A stretch of DNA of 64,000 bases from positions 2,728,001 to 2,792,000 of the forward strand of contig CM082585.2 in assembly GCA_040954595.2 (NCBI GenBank). The letters run 5' to 3'. Under the pieces are notes generated by a model. It saw nothing but the letters and a program-made list of their open reading frames with translations. It was not told the DNA's origin and searched no databases. This DNA comes from Balanoglossus misakiensis (taxonomy: Eukaryota; Hemichordata). Below, one piece after another: positions 45,401 to 57,300 of the stretch (position 1 is its first letter; the number at the start of each line of letters is the position of its first letter). Both the position numbers and the translations under genes were made by a program.

Positions 45401-45800
45401 TGTTTGTTAAAAATATCTGAAACCAATGGTCCAATTGCTTTGAAACTTCGTTTGCAAGCTTCCTAGAGATTTCCTTACTCGCTTAAAATTGTAGTGAACT
45501 TTGAATAATTCTCTCTTGAGGGCAATTCTTTCCGTTTTTTGACCAAATCATTTTCTCTGAATCCACTTATCAGATTTCTTTCAAGTTTGGTGTGTAGGAT
45601 CTTGGAGATTGTATTAGTAAGATGTAACCAAATTGTCCTGAAATAAATATTTCAAGATCTCCAGACATCTTAAAGTTGCTTGACAATGAATATCAGTCAG
45701 GTTGCAAACATTAGATTATTTTTATCACCCATTCTTACAATGTAATTATTTGCCTCTTATTTCCAGGTACAGAACCAAACCTAGCAAGGGCAAATGCTGA
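42486..45800 (+). CDS. Spliced gene for a two-OB-fold, RPA70-like protein
   Basis: Coding exons 42486-42725, 43294-43434, 43802-44008, 44645-44712, 45103-45237 and 45767-45800; exon 2 starts at 42462 with UTR. Every junction has GT/AG and phases match (0, 0, 0, 2, 2), giving 825 nt and 274 residues. The ATG has good context (AAAATGG). Residues about 6-80 look like a first OB fold (FYNLTAIDDNG, EIKIW). Residues about 118-200 resemble RPA70 DNA-binding domain B (RRVSVVARIDKV, DIVLTDG, MNLWGKQCDL, STKIKTIEDD). There is no C-terminal zinc ribbon and the protein is far shorter than RPA70 (about 600), so it is a relative, not RPA1 itself. Likely role: single-stranded nucleic acid binding. Exon structure is inferred without transcripts, but the phase agreement makes it strong. 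Confidence 0.8.
44182..44205. repeat. Perfect 24-bp palindrome in the third coding intron
   Basis: Arms GACTTTCTGTCC and its complement meet without a spacer. It lies in the intron 44009-44644 of the OB-fold gene. Confidence 0.85.
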
Positions 45801-45959
45801 GCTTTCCCTACCATACATCACATTCTTTTACAATGACTATGTAGGCGCATTGCTAGGATTTCAATGTTTTCAGCCACTATTAGAGTGGTGAATAGTTTCA
45901 GTTTTGTTACCCACACGAACTTGTTAGACATTAGAATTTAAGATAGTTTCTTCAAAAAT

Positions 45960-46535
45960 ATTTTAGAAGTCTTTTTCATCAAACGTGCACATCAGACGAC
46001 TTTGATATTTGGTACTCAGACACAGGAATGACAGTAATAAGATTTTTTAAAAGTGTGCTTAAAATATGTACATTTGTGTTTTGAGGCAGTTTGTTCATTA
46101 ATTCATTTGAACTCTCCTCCAAAAAAATGCACATTGGACAGCTTTGATATTAGGTATTCAAAAGCCCAGGAATGACAGTGAATAGAGTTTTTTTCAGTGT
46201 GCTTAAAATATGCAAATTTGTGTTTTAAGGCTGTTTGCTCAGTTCTTTTGAAATCTTCCTAAAATACTGCACATCAGATGGCTTTGATATTAGGTATTCA
46301 GAAGCCTAGGGATAACAGTAAATAGATTTTTTAAGTGTCCTTTAAAAGTAATAATTTGTGTTTTAAAGCAGTTTGTTCAGAAATTCTTTTCAAATCTTCC
46401 TAAAATACTGTACATGGGATGGCTTTGATATTTGGCATTCAGAAACCCAGGGATAACAGTAATCAGATTGTTTTTATTAAATGTGCTTAAAATATGCAAA
46501 GTTATGTTTTAAGGCATTTTTTTGTCAAGTTCACT
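45960..46535. repeat. Four diverged copies of a 141-bp repeat after the OB-fold gene
   Basis: The word CTTTGATATT-x-GG-x-A-T-T-C with a following GACAGTAAT-like segment recurs at 45999, 46141, 46281 and 46422, a spacing of 140-142 bp. It probably lies in the 3' untranslated region, since the first AATAAA after the stop is at 47243. Confidence 0.8.
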
Positions 46536-48307
46536 TTTCTATCAGAGTACTCCTAATAGCTTTAACATTTACTATGCACATTTTTCGGGATGTGAGATGA
46601 ATCATTTGATCGAGGTGTAGGAAAACCCACAAATTTGTATTTGGGGGGGGGAGACCATTTTCACCAATATTTCTAATACGAGCTACACTTATATAGCTGG
46701 CATAAAATATGTGGTGTGTACGTCTTCCAGACCATTCTCATCCATAGTAAGTTCTAAGACAATTGTTGCTTTTTTAAAATTTGTTTACTTTGTTCCTGTT
46801 CTTGTGTCTGTTAAAATTAACGCAACTTCACACTTTGTATCCACACCAATGTGAGCTTTTACCTACCAGATATCTGATTCTGTTGCCAATGTAGGACACA
46901 TTCATTTTCTTACCAGATGTTTGAATTATTACAACCACTAGTGTAGAACAGCGATATTTTCTACATCTGTTTTGGTACACATACCAATGCAGGTTTATAG
47001 CACAATTCAGCATCGATATATTGCAAAAAACCTTGAGAACTGCTGTAGTTTCATTCAAATGAAGGTGACATTGCCCAAATTATACTAAGCTCAAATGTGG
47101 AAAATTGACTCCAGAACTGCTGTTCGGATTGCTTTGAAAATTGGTATGCAGTACCTTGAGTAGACCACCTGTTGTGAAGAGATCTTTAGTTTTCTATTTT
47201 TTGGTGTTTTATCCCTATTTGGGGAAATTGTTAGTTCTGATCAATAAAACTTCTCTAAAAGTATTTGTCTGCTGTGTCTGAAATTTGGTGTTAAAGTCCC
47301 TATGGGTGTTATGTGTTACGAAACCTCAAATTGGTGTTTTAGGAAATTTTCTCATTAAACTTGAATGACCTACACTAACCCTGGGTATGATGCAAGACCA
47401 TAATGAAAGCAGAGGACAATTTTTCTCACATTTCGTATCAATCTGTAGTGAAATTTTATCAAGAAAACAAATCTGACGTTAATTTTTTTGTTCAGGAACT
47501 GGTATAAGACTCCTTTTTTACTATTCCATGTTGGATATTGGATCTCATCCATAGCTCTACACATTTTATTTAAAATGCAAACGATACAAAGCTCAACCTG
47601 CAACCTCGAATATGTAAGAGCGCCCTCAACAGCAATGGTTAGCCCTCTGACTTCATCCTCTCTTCTATTAACACACGAGGGCACACCTGTTGCATCACAA
47701 CCACCTCAATTTCCAGTACCCCTTGCCAAGTTAAGGGACGATGTCAAAGGATTCAGGTCTGATAAAAATCTAACTTCTTGAAGTTTAGGGGGTGGGGGTT
47801 TTGACCCAAAAAAGTGTTCCATCGAACAAAATAGTTGAGTAAGTCGAGAATTCTTTACATTGCATATTCTTATTCTATAAGCAGAAAAATCAATCAAGAC
47901 CTGATGTAAACTCAGAATTGAAAAGAAATGTTTTCATTCAAATATTGTCTAAATATCAATATGTGTGATAGTGTACTTTTCTATCCTGGTTATGGTTTAA
48001 ATATGGAGTTGTCACAATAATGAAATAATGAGAGGCACTGATCAGTATTCAACAATTAGGTTACAAGGGGGAGTGCAGGGGTTTCAAGCTAAACTTATTT
48101 TTTGTTATTTGACATCGTCCATAACCCCTTACAAAAATTGACAAGGCAACAATTCCACAAATATGTTTACATTTCACAATGGTGCAACACACAACCCTTA
48201 CACCATATACACTATAAACCAACATGGTTTAACACTGGTTTTTCTTATCTTGTTATTCTGTCAACCAATCACAGTACTGCACGTGAGCATATTCAGTTAA
48301 TATCTGG
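46536..48307. other. No further gene recognised
   Basis: AT-rich sequence with a G-run at about 46645 and short open frames only. The sequence leads without a clear boundary into the minisatellite. Confidence 0.5.
47243..47248 (+). promoter_or_regulatory. Candidate polyadenylation signal of the OB-fold gene
   Basis: AATAAA, the first I find on the plus strand after the stop at 45800. It would give a 3' untranslated region of about 1.45 kb. A variant signal closer in cannot be excluded. Confidence 0.4.
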
Positions 48308-51300
48308 TTTTGAGTGTTTGGTGGGGTCAACCTTTGCGTCAACATTAACCAGAGCACACAGTAACCAGGCCAGAGTGGACAGTATGTTGCCCATTAATTT
48401 TGAGTGTTTGGTGGGGACAACCTGTGCGTCAACATTAACCAGAGCACACAGTAACCAGGCAAGAGTGGACAGTATGCTGCCCATTTATTTTGAATGTTTG
48501 GTGGGGTCAACCTTTGCGTCAACATTAACCAGAGCACACAGTAACCAGGCCAGAGTGGACAGTATGCTGCCCATTAATTTTGAGTGTTTGGTGGGGTCAA
48601 CCTTTGCGTCAACATTAACCAGAGCACACAGTAACCAGGCCAGAGTGTACAGTATGCTGCCCATTAATTTTGAGTGTTTGGTGGGGTCAACCTATGCGTC
48701 AACATTAACCAGGGCACACAGTAACCAGGCCAGAGTGGACAGTATGCTGCCCATTAATTTTGAGTGTTTGGTGGGGTCAACCTTTTCGTCAACATTAACC
48801 AGAGCACACAGTAACAAGGTCAGAGTGGACAGTATACTGCCCATTAATTTTGAGTGTTTGGTAGGGGTCAACCTTTGCGTCAACATTAACCAGAGCAAAC
48901 ATTAACCAGGCAAGAGTGTACAGTATTCTGCCCATTAATTTTGAGTGTTTAGTGGGGTCAACCTTTGCGTCAACATTATCCAGGGCACACAGTAACCAGG
49001 CAAGAGTGGACAGTATGCTGCCCGTTAATTTTGAGTGTTTGGTGGGGTTAACCTGTGCGTCAACATTAACCAGAGCACACAGTAACCAGGCCAGAGTGGA
49101 CAGTATTCTGCCCATTAATTTTGAATGTTTAGTAGGGTCATTCTGTGTGTCAACATTAACCAGAGCACACAGTAACCAGGCCAGAGTGGACAGTATGCTG
49201 CCCATTAATTTTGAGTGTTTGGTGGGGTTAACCTGTGCGTCAACATTAACCAGAGAACACAGTAACCAGGCCAGAGTGGACAGTATGCTGCCCATAAATT
49301 TTGAGTGTTTGGTGGGGTCAACCTTTGCGTCAACATTAACCAGAGCACACAGTAACCAGGTCAGAGTGTACAGTACGCTGCCCATTAATTTTGAGTGTTT
49401 GGTGGGGTCAACCTTTGCGTCAACATTAACCAGGCCAGACAGTAATCAGGCCACAGGCCAGAGTGGACAGTATGTTGCCCATTAATTTTGAGTATTTGGT
49501 GGGGTCAACCTGTGTGTCAACATTAACCAGGCCAGACAGTAACCAGGCCAGAGTGGACAGTATGCTGCCCATTAATTTTGAGTGTTTGGTGGGGTCAACC
49601 TTTGCGTCAACATTAACCAGGCCAGACAGTAACCAGGCAAGAGTGGACAGTATGCTGCCCATTAATTGTGAGTGTTTGGTGGGGTCAACCTTTCCGTTAA
49701 CATTAACCAGAGCACACAGTAACCAGGCCAGAGTGGACAGTATGCTGCCCATTAATTTTTAGTATTTGGTGGGGTCAACCTTTGTGTCAATATTAACCAG
49801 AGCACACACTAACCAGGCAAGAGTGGACAGTATGCTACCCATTAATTTTGAATGTTTAGTAGGGTCATTCTGTGTGTCAACATTAACCACAGCACACAGT
49901 AACCAGGCCAGAGTGGACAGTATGCTGCCCATTAATTTCGAGTGTTTGGTGGGATCAACCGTTGCGTCAACATTAACCAGGGCAGACAGTAACCAGGCGG
50001 AGATTGGACAGTATTCTGCCCATTAATTTCGAGTGTTTGGTGGGGTCAACCTTTGCGTCAACATTAACCAGGCCAGACAGTAACCAGACCAGAGTGGACA
50101 GTATTCTGCCAATTAATTTCGAGTGTTTGGTGGGGTCAACCTTTGCGTCAACATTAACCAGGCAAGACAGTAACCAGTCCAGAGTGGACAGTATTCTGCC
50201 CATTAATTTCGAGTGTTTGGTGGGGTCAACCTTTGCGTCAACATTAACCAGGCAAGACAGTAACCAGGCCAGAGTGGACAGTATTCTGCCCATTAATTTC
50301 GAGTGTTTGGTGGGGTCAACCTTTGCGTCAACATTAACCAGGCCAGACAGTAACAAGACCAGAGTGGACAGTATTCTGCCAATTAATTTCGAGTGTTTGG
50401 TGGGGTCAACCTTTGCGTCAACATTAACCAGGCCAGACAGTAACAAGACCAGAGTGGACAGTATTCTGCCCATTAATTTCGAGTGTTTGGTGGGGTCAAC
50501 CTTTGCGTCAACATTAACCAGGCAAGACAGTAACCAGGCCAGAGTGGACAGTATTCTGCCCATTAATTTCGAGTGTTTGGTGGGGTCAACCTTTGCGTCA
50601 ACATTAACCAGGCCAGACAGTAATCAGGCCACAGGCCAGAGTGGACAGTATGTTGCCCATTAATTTTGAGTATTTGGTGGGGTCAACCTGTGTGTCAACA
50701 TTAACCAGGCCAGACAGTAACCAGGCCAGAGTGGACAGTATGCTGCCCATTAATTTTGAGTGTTTGGTGGGGTCAACCTTTGCGTCAACATTAACCAGGC
50801 CAGACAGTAACCAGGCCAGAGTGGACAGTATGCTGCCCATTAATTTTGAGTGTTTGGTGGGGTCAACCTTTGCGTCAACATTAACCAGAGCACACAGTAA
50901 CCAGGCCAGAGTGGACAGTATGCTGCCCATTAATTGTGAGTGTTTGGTGGGGTCAACCTTTCCGTTAACATTATCCAGAGCACACAGTAACCAGGCCAGA
51001 GTGGACAGTATGCTGCCCATTAATTTTTAGTATTTGGTGGGGTCAACCTTTGTGTCAATATTAACCAGAGCACACACTAACCAGGCAAGAGTGGACAGTA
51101 TGCTACCCATTAATTTTGAATGTTTAGTAGGGTCATTCTGTGTGTCAACATTAACCACAGCACACAGTAACCAGGCCAGAGTGGACAGTATGCTGCCCAT
51201 TAATTTCGAGTGTTTGGTGGGATCAACCGTTGCGTCAACATTAACCAGGGCAGACAGTAACCAGGCGGAGATTGGACAGTATTCTGCCCATTAATTTCGA

Positions 51301-54300
51301 GTGTTTGGTGGGGTCAACCTTTGCGTCAACATTAACCAGGCCAGACAGTAACCAGACCAGAGTGGACAGTATTCTGCCAATTAATTTCGAGTGTTTGGTG
51401 GGGTCAACCTTTGCGTCAACATTAACCAGGCAAGACAGTAACCAGTCCAGAGTGGACAGTATTCTGCCCATTAATTTCGAGTGTTTGGTGGGGTCAACCT
51501 TTGCGTCAACATTAACCAGGCAAGACAGTAACCAGGCCAGAGTGGACAGTATTCTGCCCATTAATTTCGAGTGTTTGGTGGGGTCAACCTTTGCGTCAAC
51601 ATTAACCAGGCCAGACAGTAACAAGACCAGAGTGGACAGTATTCTGCCAATTAATTTCGAGTGTTTGGTGGGGTCAACCTTTGCGTCAACATTAACCAGG
51701 CCAGACAGTAACAAGACCAGAGTGGACAGTATTCTGCCCATTAATTTCGAGTGTTTGGTGGGGTCAACCTTTGCGTCAACATTAACCAGGCAAGACAGTA
51801 ACCAGGCCAGAGTGGACAGTATTCTGCCCATTAATTTCGAGTGTTTGGTGGGGTCAACCTTTGCGTCAACATTAACCAGGCCAAACAGTAACAAGGCCAG
51901 AGTGGACAGTATTCTGCCCATTAATTTCGAGTGTTTGGTTGGGTCAACCTTTGCGTCAACATTAACCAGGCCAGACAGTAACCAGGCGGAGAGTGGACAG
52001 TATTCTGCCCATTAATTTCGAGTGTTTGGTGGGGTCAACCATTGCTTCAACATTAACCAGGCCAGACAGTAACACGGCCAGAGTGGACAGTATCCTGCCC
52101 ATTAATTTCGAGTGTTTGGTTGGGTCAACCTTTGCGTCAACATTAACCCGGCCTGAAAGTAACCAGGCAGAGAGTGGACAGTATTCTGCCCATTAATTTC
52201 GAGTGTTTGGTGGGGTCAACCTTTGCGTCAACATTAACCAGGCCAGACAGTAACCAGACCAGAGTGGACAGTATTCTGCCAATTAATTTCGAGTGTTTGG
52301 TGGGGTCAACCTTTGCGTCAACATTAACCAGGCAAGACAGTAACCAGTCCAGAGTGGACAGTATTCTGCCCATTAATTTCGAGTGTTTGGTGGGGTCAAC
52401 CTTTGCGTCAACATTAACCAGGCAAGACAGTAACCAGGCCAGAGTGGACAGTATTCTGCCCATTAATTTCGAGTGTTTGGTGGGGTCAACCTTTGCGTCA
52501 ACATTAACCAGGCCAGACAGTAACAAGACCAGAGTGGACAGTATTCTGCCAATTAATTTCGAGTGTTTGGTGGGGTCAACCTTTGCGTCAACATTAACCA
52601 GGCCAGACAGTAACAAGACCAGAGTGGACAGTATTCTGCCCATTAATTTCGAGTGTTTGGTGGGGTCAACCTTTGCGTCAACATTAACCAGGCAAGACAG
52701 TAACCAGGCCAGAGTGGACAGTATTCTGCCCATTAATTTCGAGTGTTTGGTGGGGTCAACCTTTGCGTCAACATTAACCAGGCCAAACAGTAACAAGGCC
52801 AGAGTGGACAGTATTCTGCCCATTAATTTCGAGTGTTTGGTTGGGTCAACCTTTGCGTCAACATTAACCAGGCCAGACAGTAACCAGGCGGAGAGTGGAC
52901 AGTATTCTGCCCATTAATTTCGAGTGTTTGGTGGGGTCAACCATTGCTTCAACATTAACCAGGCCAGACAGTAACACGGCCAGAGTGGACAGTATCCTGC
53001 CCATTAATTTCGAGTGTTTGGTTGGGTCAACCTTTGCGTCAACATTAACCCGGCCTGAAAGTAACCAGGCAGAGAGTGGACAGTATTCTGCCCATTAATT
53101 TCGAGTGTTTGGTGGGGTCAACCGTTGCGTCAACATTAACCAGGCCAGACAGTAACCAGGCGGAGAGTGGACAGTATTCTGCCTATTAATTTCGAGTGTT
53201 TGGTTGGGTCAACCTTTGCGTCAACATTAACCAGGCCTGGAAGTAACCAGGCGGAGATTGGACAGTATTCTGCCCATGAATTTCAAGTGTTTGGTGGGGT
53301 CAACCTTTGCGTCAACATTAACCAGGCCAGACAGTAACAAGGCCAGAGTGGACAGTATCCTGCCCATTAATTTCGAGTGTTTGGTGGGGTCAACCTTTGC
53401 GTCAACATTAACCAGGCCAGACAGTAACCAGGCGGAGATTGGACAGTATTCTGCCCATTAATTTCGAGTGTTTGGTGGGGTCAACCGTTGCGTCAACATT
53501 AACCAGACCAGACAGTATCCTGGCTAGAGTGGACAGTATCCTGTCCATTAATTTTGAGTGTCTGGTGGGGTCAACCGTTGCGTCAACATTAACCAGGCCA
53601 GACAGTAACCAGGCGGAGAGTGGACAGTATTCTGCCTATTAATTTCGAGTGTTTGGTTGGGTCAACCTTTGCGTCAACATTAACCAGGCCTGGAAGTAAC
53701 CAGGCGGAGAGTGGACAGTATTCTGCCCATGAATTTCAAGTGTTTGGTGGGGTCAACCTTTGCGTCAACATTAACCAGGCCAGACAGTAACAAGGCCAGA
53801 GTGGACAGTATCCTGCCCATTAATTTCGAGTGTTTGGTGGGGTCAACCTTTGCGTCAACATTAACCAGGCCAGACAGTAACCAGGCGGAGATTGGACAGT
53901 ATTCTGCCCATTAATTTCGAGTGTTTGGTGGGGTCAACCGTTGCGTCAACATTAACCAGACCAGACAGTATCCTGGCTAGAGTGGACAGTATCCTGTCCA
54001 TTAATTTTGAGTGTCTGGTGGGGTCAACCTTGTGTCAACATTAACCAGACCAGACAGTAACCAGGCCAGAGTGGACAGTATTCTGCCCGTTAATTACGAG
54101 TGTTTGGTGGGGTCAACCTTTGCGTCAACATTAACCAGACCAGACAGTATCCTGGCCAGAGTGGACAGTATTCTGCCCATCAATTTCGAGTGTTTGGTGG
54201 GGTCAACCTTTGCGTCAACATTAACCAGACCAGACAGTATCCTGGCCAGAGTGGACAGTATTCTGCCTATTAATTTTGAGTGTCTGGTGGGGTCAACCTG

Positions 54301-57300
54301 TGCGTCAACATTAACCAGGCCAGACAGTATCCTGACCAGAGTGGACAGTATCCTGTCCATTAATTTTGAGTGTCTGGTGGGGTCAACCTTTGCGTCAACA
54401 ATAACCAGGCCAGACAGTATCCTGGCCAGAGTGGACAGTATCCTGTCCATTAATTTTGAGTGTCAACATTAACCAGGCCAGACAGTATCCTGGCCAGAGT
54501 GGACAGTATCCTGTCTATTAATTTTGAGTGTCTGGTGGGGTCAACCTTTGCGTCAACATTAACCAGGCCAGACAGTATCCTGGCCAGAGTGGACAGTATT
54601 TTGCCCATGAATTTCGAGTGTTTGGTGGGGTCAACCTTTGCGTCAACATTAACCAGGCCAGACAGTAACCAGGCCAGAGTGGACAGTATCCTGCCCATGA
54701 ATTTCGACTGTTTGGTGGGGTCAACCTTTGCGTCAACATTTACCAGGCCTGAAAGTAACCAGGCGGAGAGTGGACAGTATTCTGCCCATGAATTTCAAGT
54801 ATTTGGTGGGGTCAACTTTTGCGTCAACATTAACCAGGCCAGACAGTATCCTGGCCAGAGTGGACAGTATTCTGCCCATGAATTTCAAGTGTTTGGTGGG
54901 GTCAACCTTTGCGTCAACATTAACCAGGCCAGACAGTAACAAGGCCAGAGTGGACAGTATCCTGCCCATTAATTTCGAGTGTTTGGTTGGGTCAACCTTT
55001 GCGTCAACATTAACCAGGCCAGACAGTAACAAGGCCAGAGTGGACAGTATCCTGCCCATTAATTTCGAGTGTTTGGTGGGGTCAACCTTTGCGTCAACAT
55101 TAACCAGGCCAGACAGTAACAAGGCCAGAGTGGACAGTATCCTGCCCATTAATTTTGAGTGTTTGGTGGGGTCAACCTTTCCGTCAACATTAACCAGGCC
55201 AGACAGTAACCAGACCAGAGTGGACAGTATTCTGCCCATTAATTTCGAGTGTTTGGTGGGGTCAACCTTTGCGTCAACATTAACCAGGCCAGACAGTAAC
55301 AAGGCCAGAGTGGACAGTATCCTGCCCATTAATTTCGAGTGTTTGGTGGGGTCAACCTTTGCGTCAACATTAACCAGGCCAGACAGTAACAAGGCCAGAG
55401 TGGACAGTATCCTGCCCATCAATTTCGAGTGTTTGGTGGGGTCAACCTTTGCGTCAACATTAACCAGGCCAGACAGTAACCAGGCCAGAGTGGACAGTAT
55501 CCTGCCCATTAATTTCGAGTGTTTGGTGGGGTCAACCTTTGCGTCAACATTAACCAGACCAGACAGTATCCTTGCCAGAGTGGACAGTATCCTGCCCATT
55601 AATTTTGAGTGTCTGGTGGGGTCAACCTTGCGTCAACATTAACCAGACCAGACAGTATCCTGGCCAGAGTGGACAGTATTCTGCCCATTAATTTCGAGTG
55701 TTTGGTGGGCTCAACCTTTGCGTCAACATTAACCAGACCAGACAGTATCCTGGCCAGAGTGGACAGTATCCTGTCCATTAATTTTGAGTGTTTGGTGGGG
55801 TCAACCTTTGCATCAACATTAACCAGGCCAGACAGTAACCAGGCCAGAGTGGACAGTATCCTGTCCATTAATTTTGAGTGTCTGGTGTGGTCAAACTTTG
55901 CGTCAACATTAATCAGACCAGACAGTATCCTGGCCAGAGTGGACAGTATTCTGCCCATTAATTTCGAGTGTTTGGTGGGGTCAACCTTTGCGTCAACATT
56001 AACCAGACCAGACAGTATCCTGGCCAGAGTGGACAGTATCCTGCCCATTAATTTTGAGTGTCTGGTGGGGTCAACCTTGCGTCAACATTAACCAGACCAG
56101 ACAGTATCCTGGCCAGAGTGGACAGTATTCTGCCCATTAATTTCGAGTGTTTGGTGGGCTCAACCTTTGCGTCAACATTAACCAGACCAGACAGTATCCT
56201 GGCCAGAGTGGACAGTATCCTGTCCATTAATTTTGAGTGTCTGGTGGGGTCAACCTTGTGTCAACATTAACCAGACCAGACAGTAACCAGGCCAGAGTGG
56301 ACAGTATTCTGCCCGTTAATTTCGAGTGTTTGGTGGCGTCAACCTTTGCGTCAACATTAACCAGACCAGACAGTATCCTGGCCAGAGTGGACAGTATTCT
56401 GCCCATTAATTTCGAGTGTTTGGTGGGGTCAACCTTTGCGTCAACATTAACCAGACCAGACAGTATCCTGGCCAGAGTGGACAGTATCCTGTCCATTAAT
56501 TTTGAGTGTCTGGTGGGGTCAACCTTTGCGTCAACATTAACCAGGCCAGACAGTATCCTGGCCAGAGTGGACAGTATCCTGTCCATTAATTTTGAGTGTC
56601 AACATTAACCAGGCCAGACAGTATCCTGGCCAGAGTGGACAGTATCCTGTCTATTAATTTTGAGTGTCTGGTGGGGTCAACCTTTGCGTCAACATTAACC
56701 AGGCCAGACAGTATCCTGGCCAGAGTGGACAGTATTCTGCCCATGAATTTCGAGTGTTTGGTGGGGTCAACCTTTGCGTCAACATTAACCAGGCCAGACA
56801 GTAACAAGGCCAGAGTGGACAGTATCCTGCCCATTAATTTCGAGTGTTTGGTGGGGTCAACCTTTGCGTCAACATTAACCAGGCCAGACAGTAACCAGGC
56901 CAGAGTGGACAATATCCTGCCCATGAATTTCGAGTGTTTGTTGGGGTCAACCTTTGCGTCAACATTAACCAGGCCTGAAAGTAACCAGGCGTAGAGTGGA
57001 CAGTATTCTGCCCATGAATTTCAAGTATTTGGTGGGGTCAACCTTTGCGTCAACATTAACCAGGCCAGACAGTATCCTGGCCAGAGTGGACAGTATTCTG
57101 CCCATGAATTTCAAGTGTTTGGTGGGGTCAACCTTTGCGTCAACATTAACCACGCCAGACATTAACAAGGCCAGAGTGGACAGTATCCTGCCCATTAATT
57201 TCGAGTGTTTGGTTGGGGCAACCTTTGCGTCAACATTAACCAGGCCAGACAGTAACAAGGCCAGAGTGGACAGTATCCTGCCCATTAATTTCGAGTGTTT

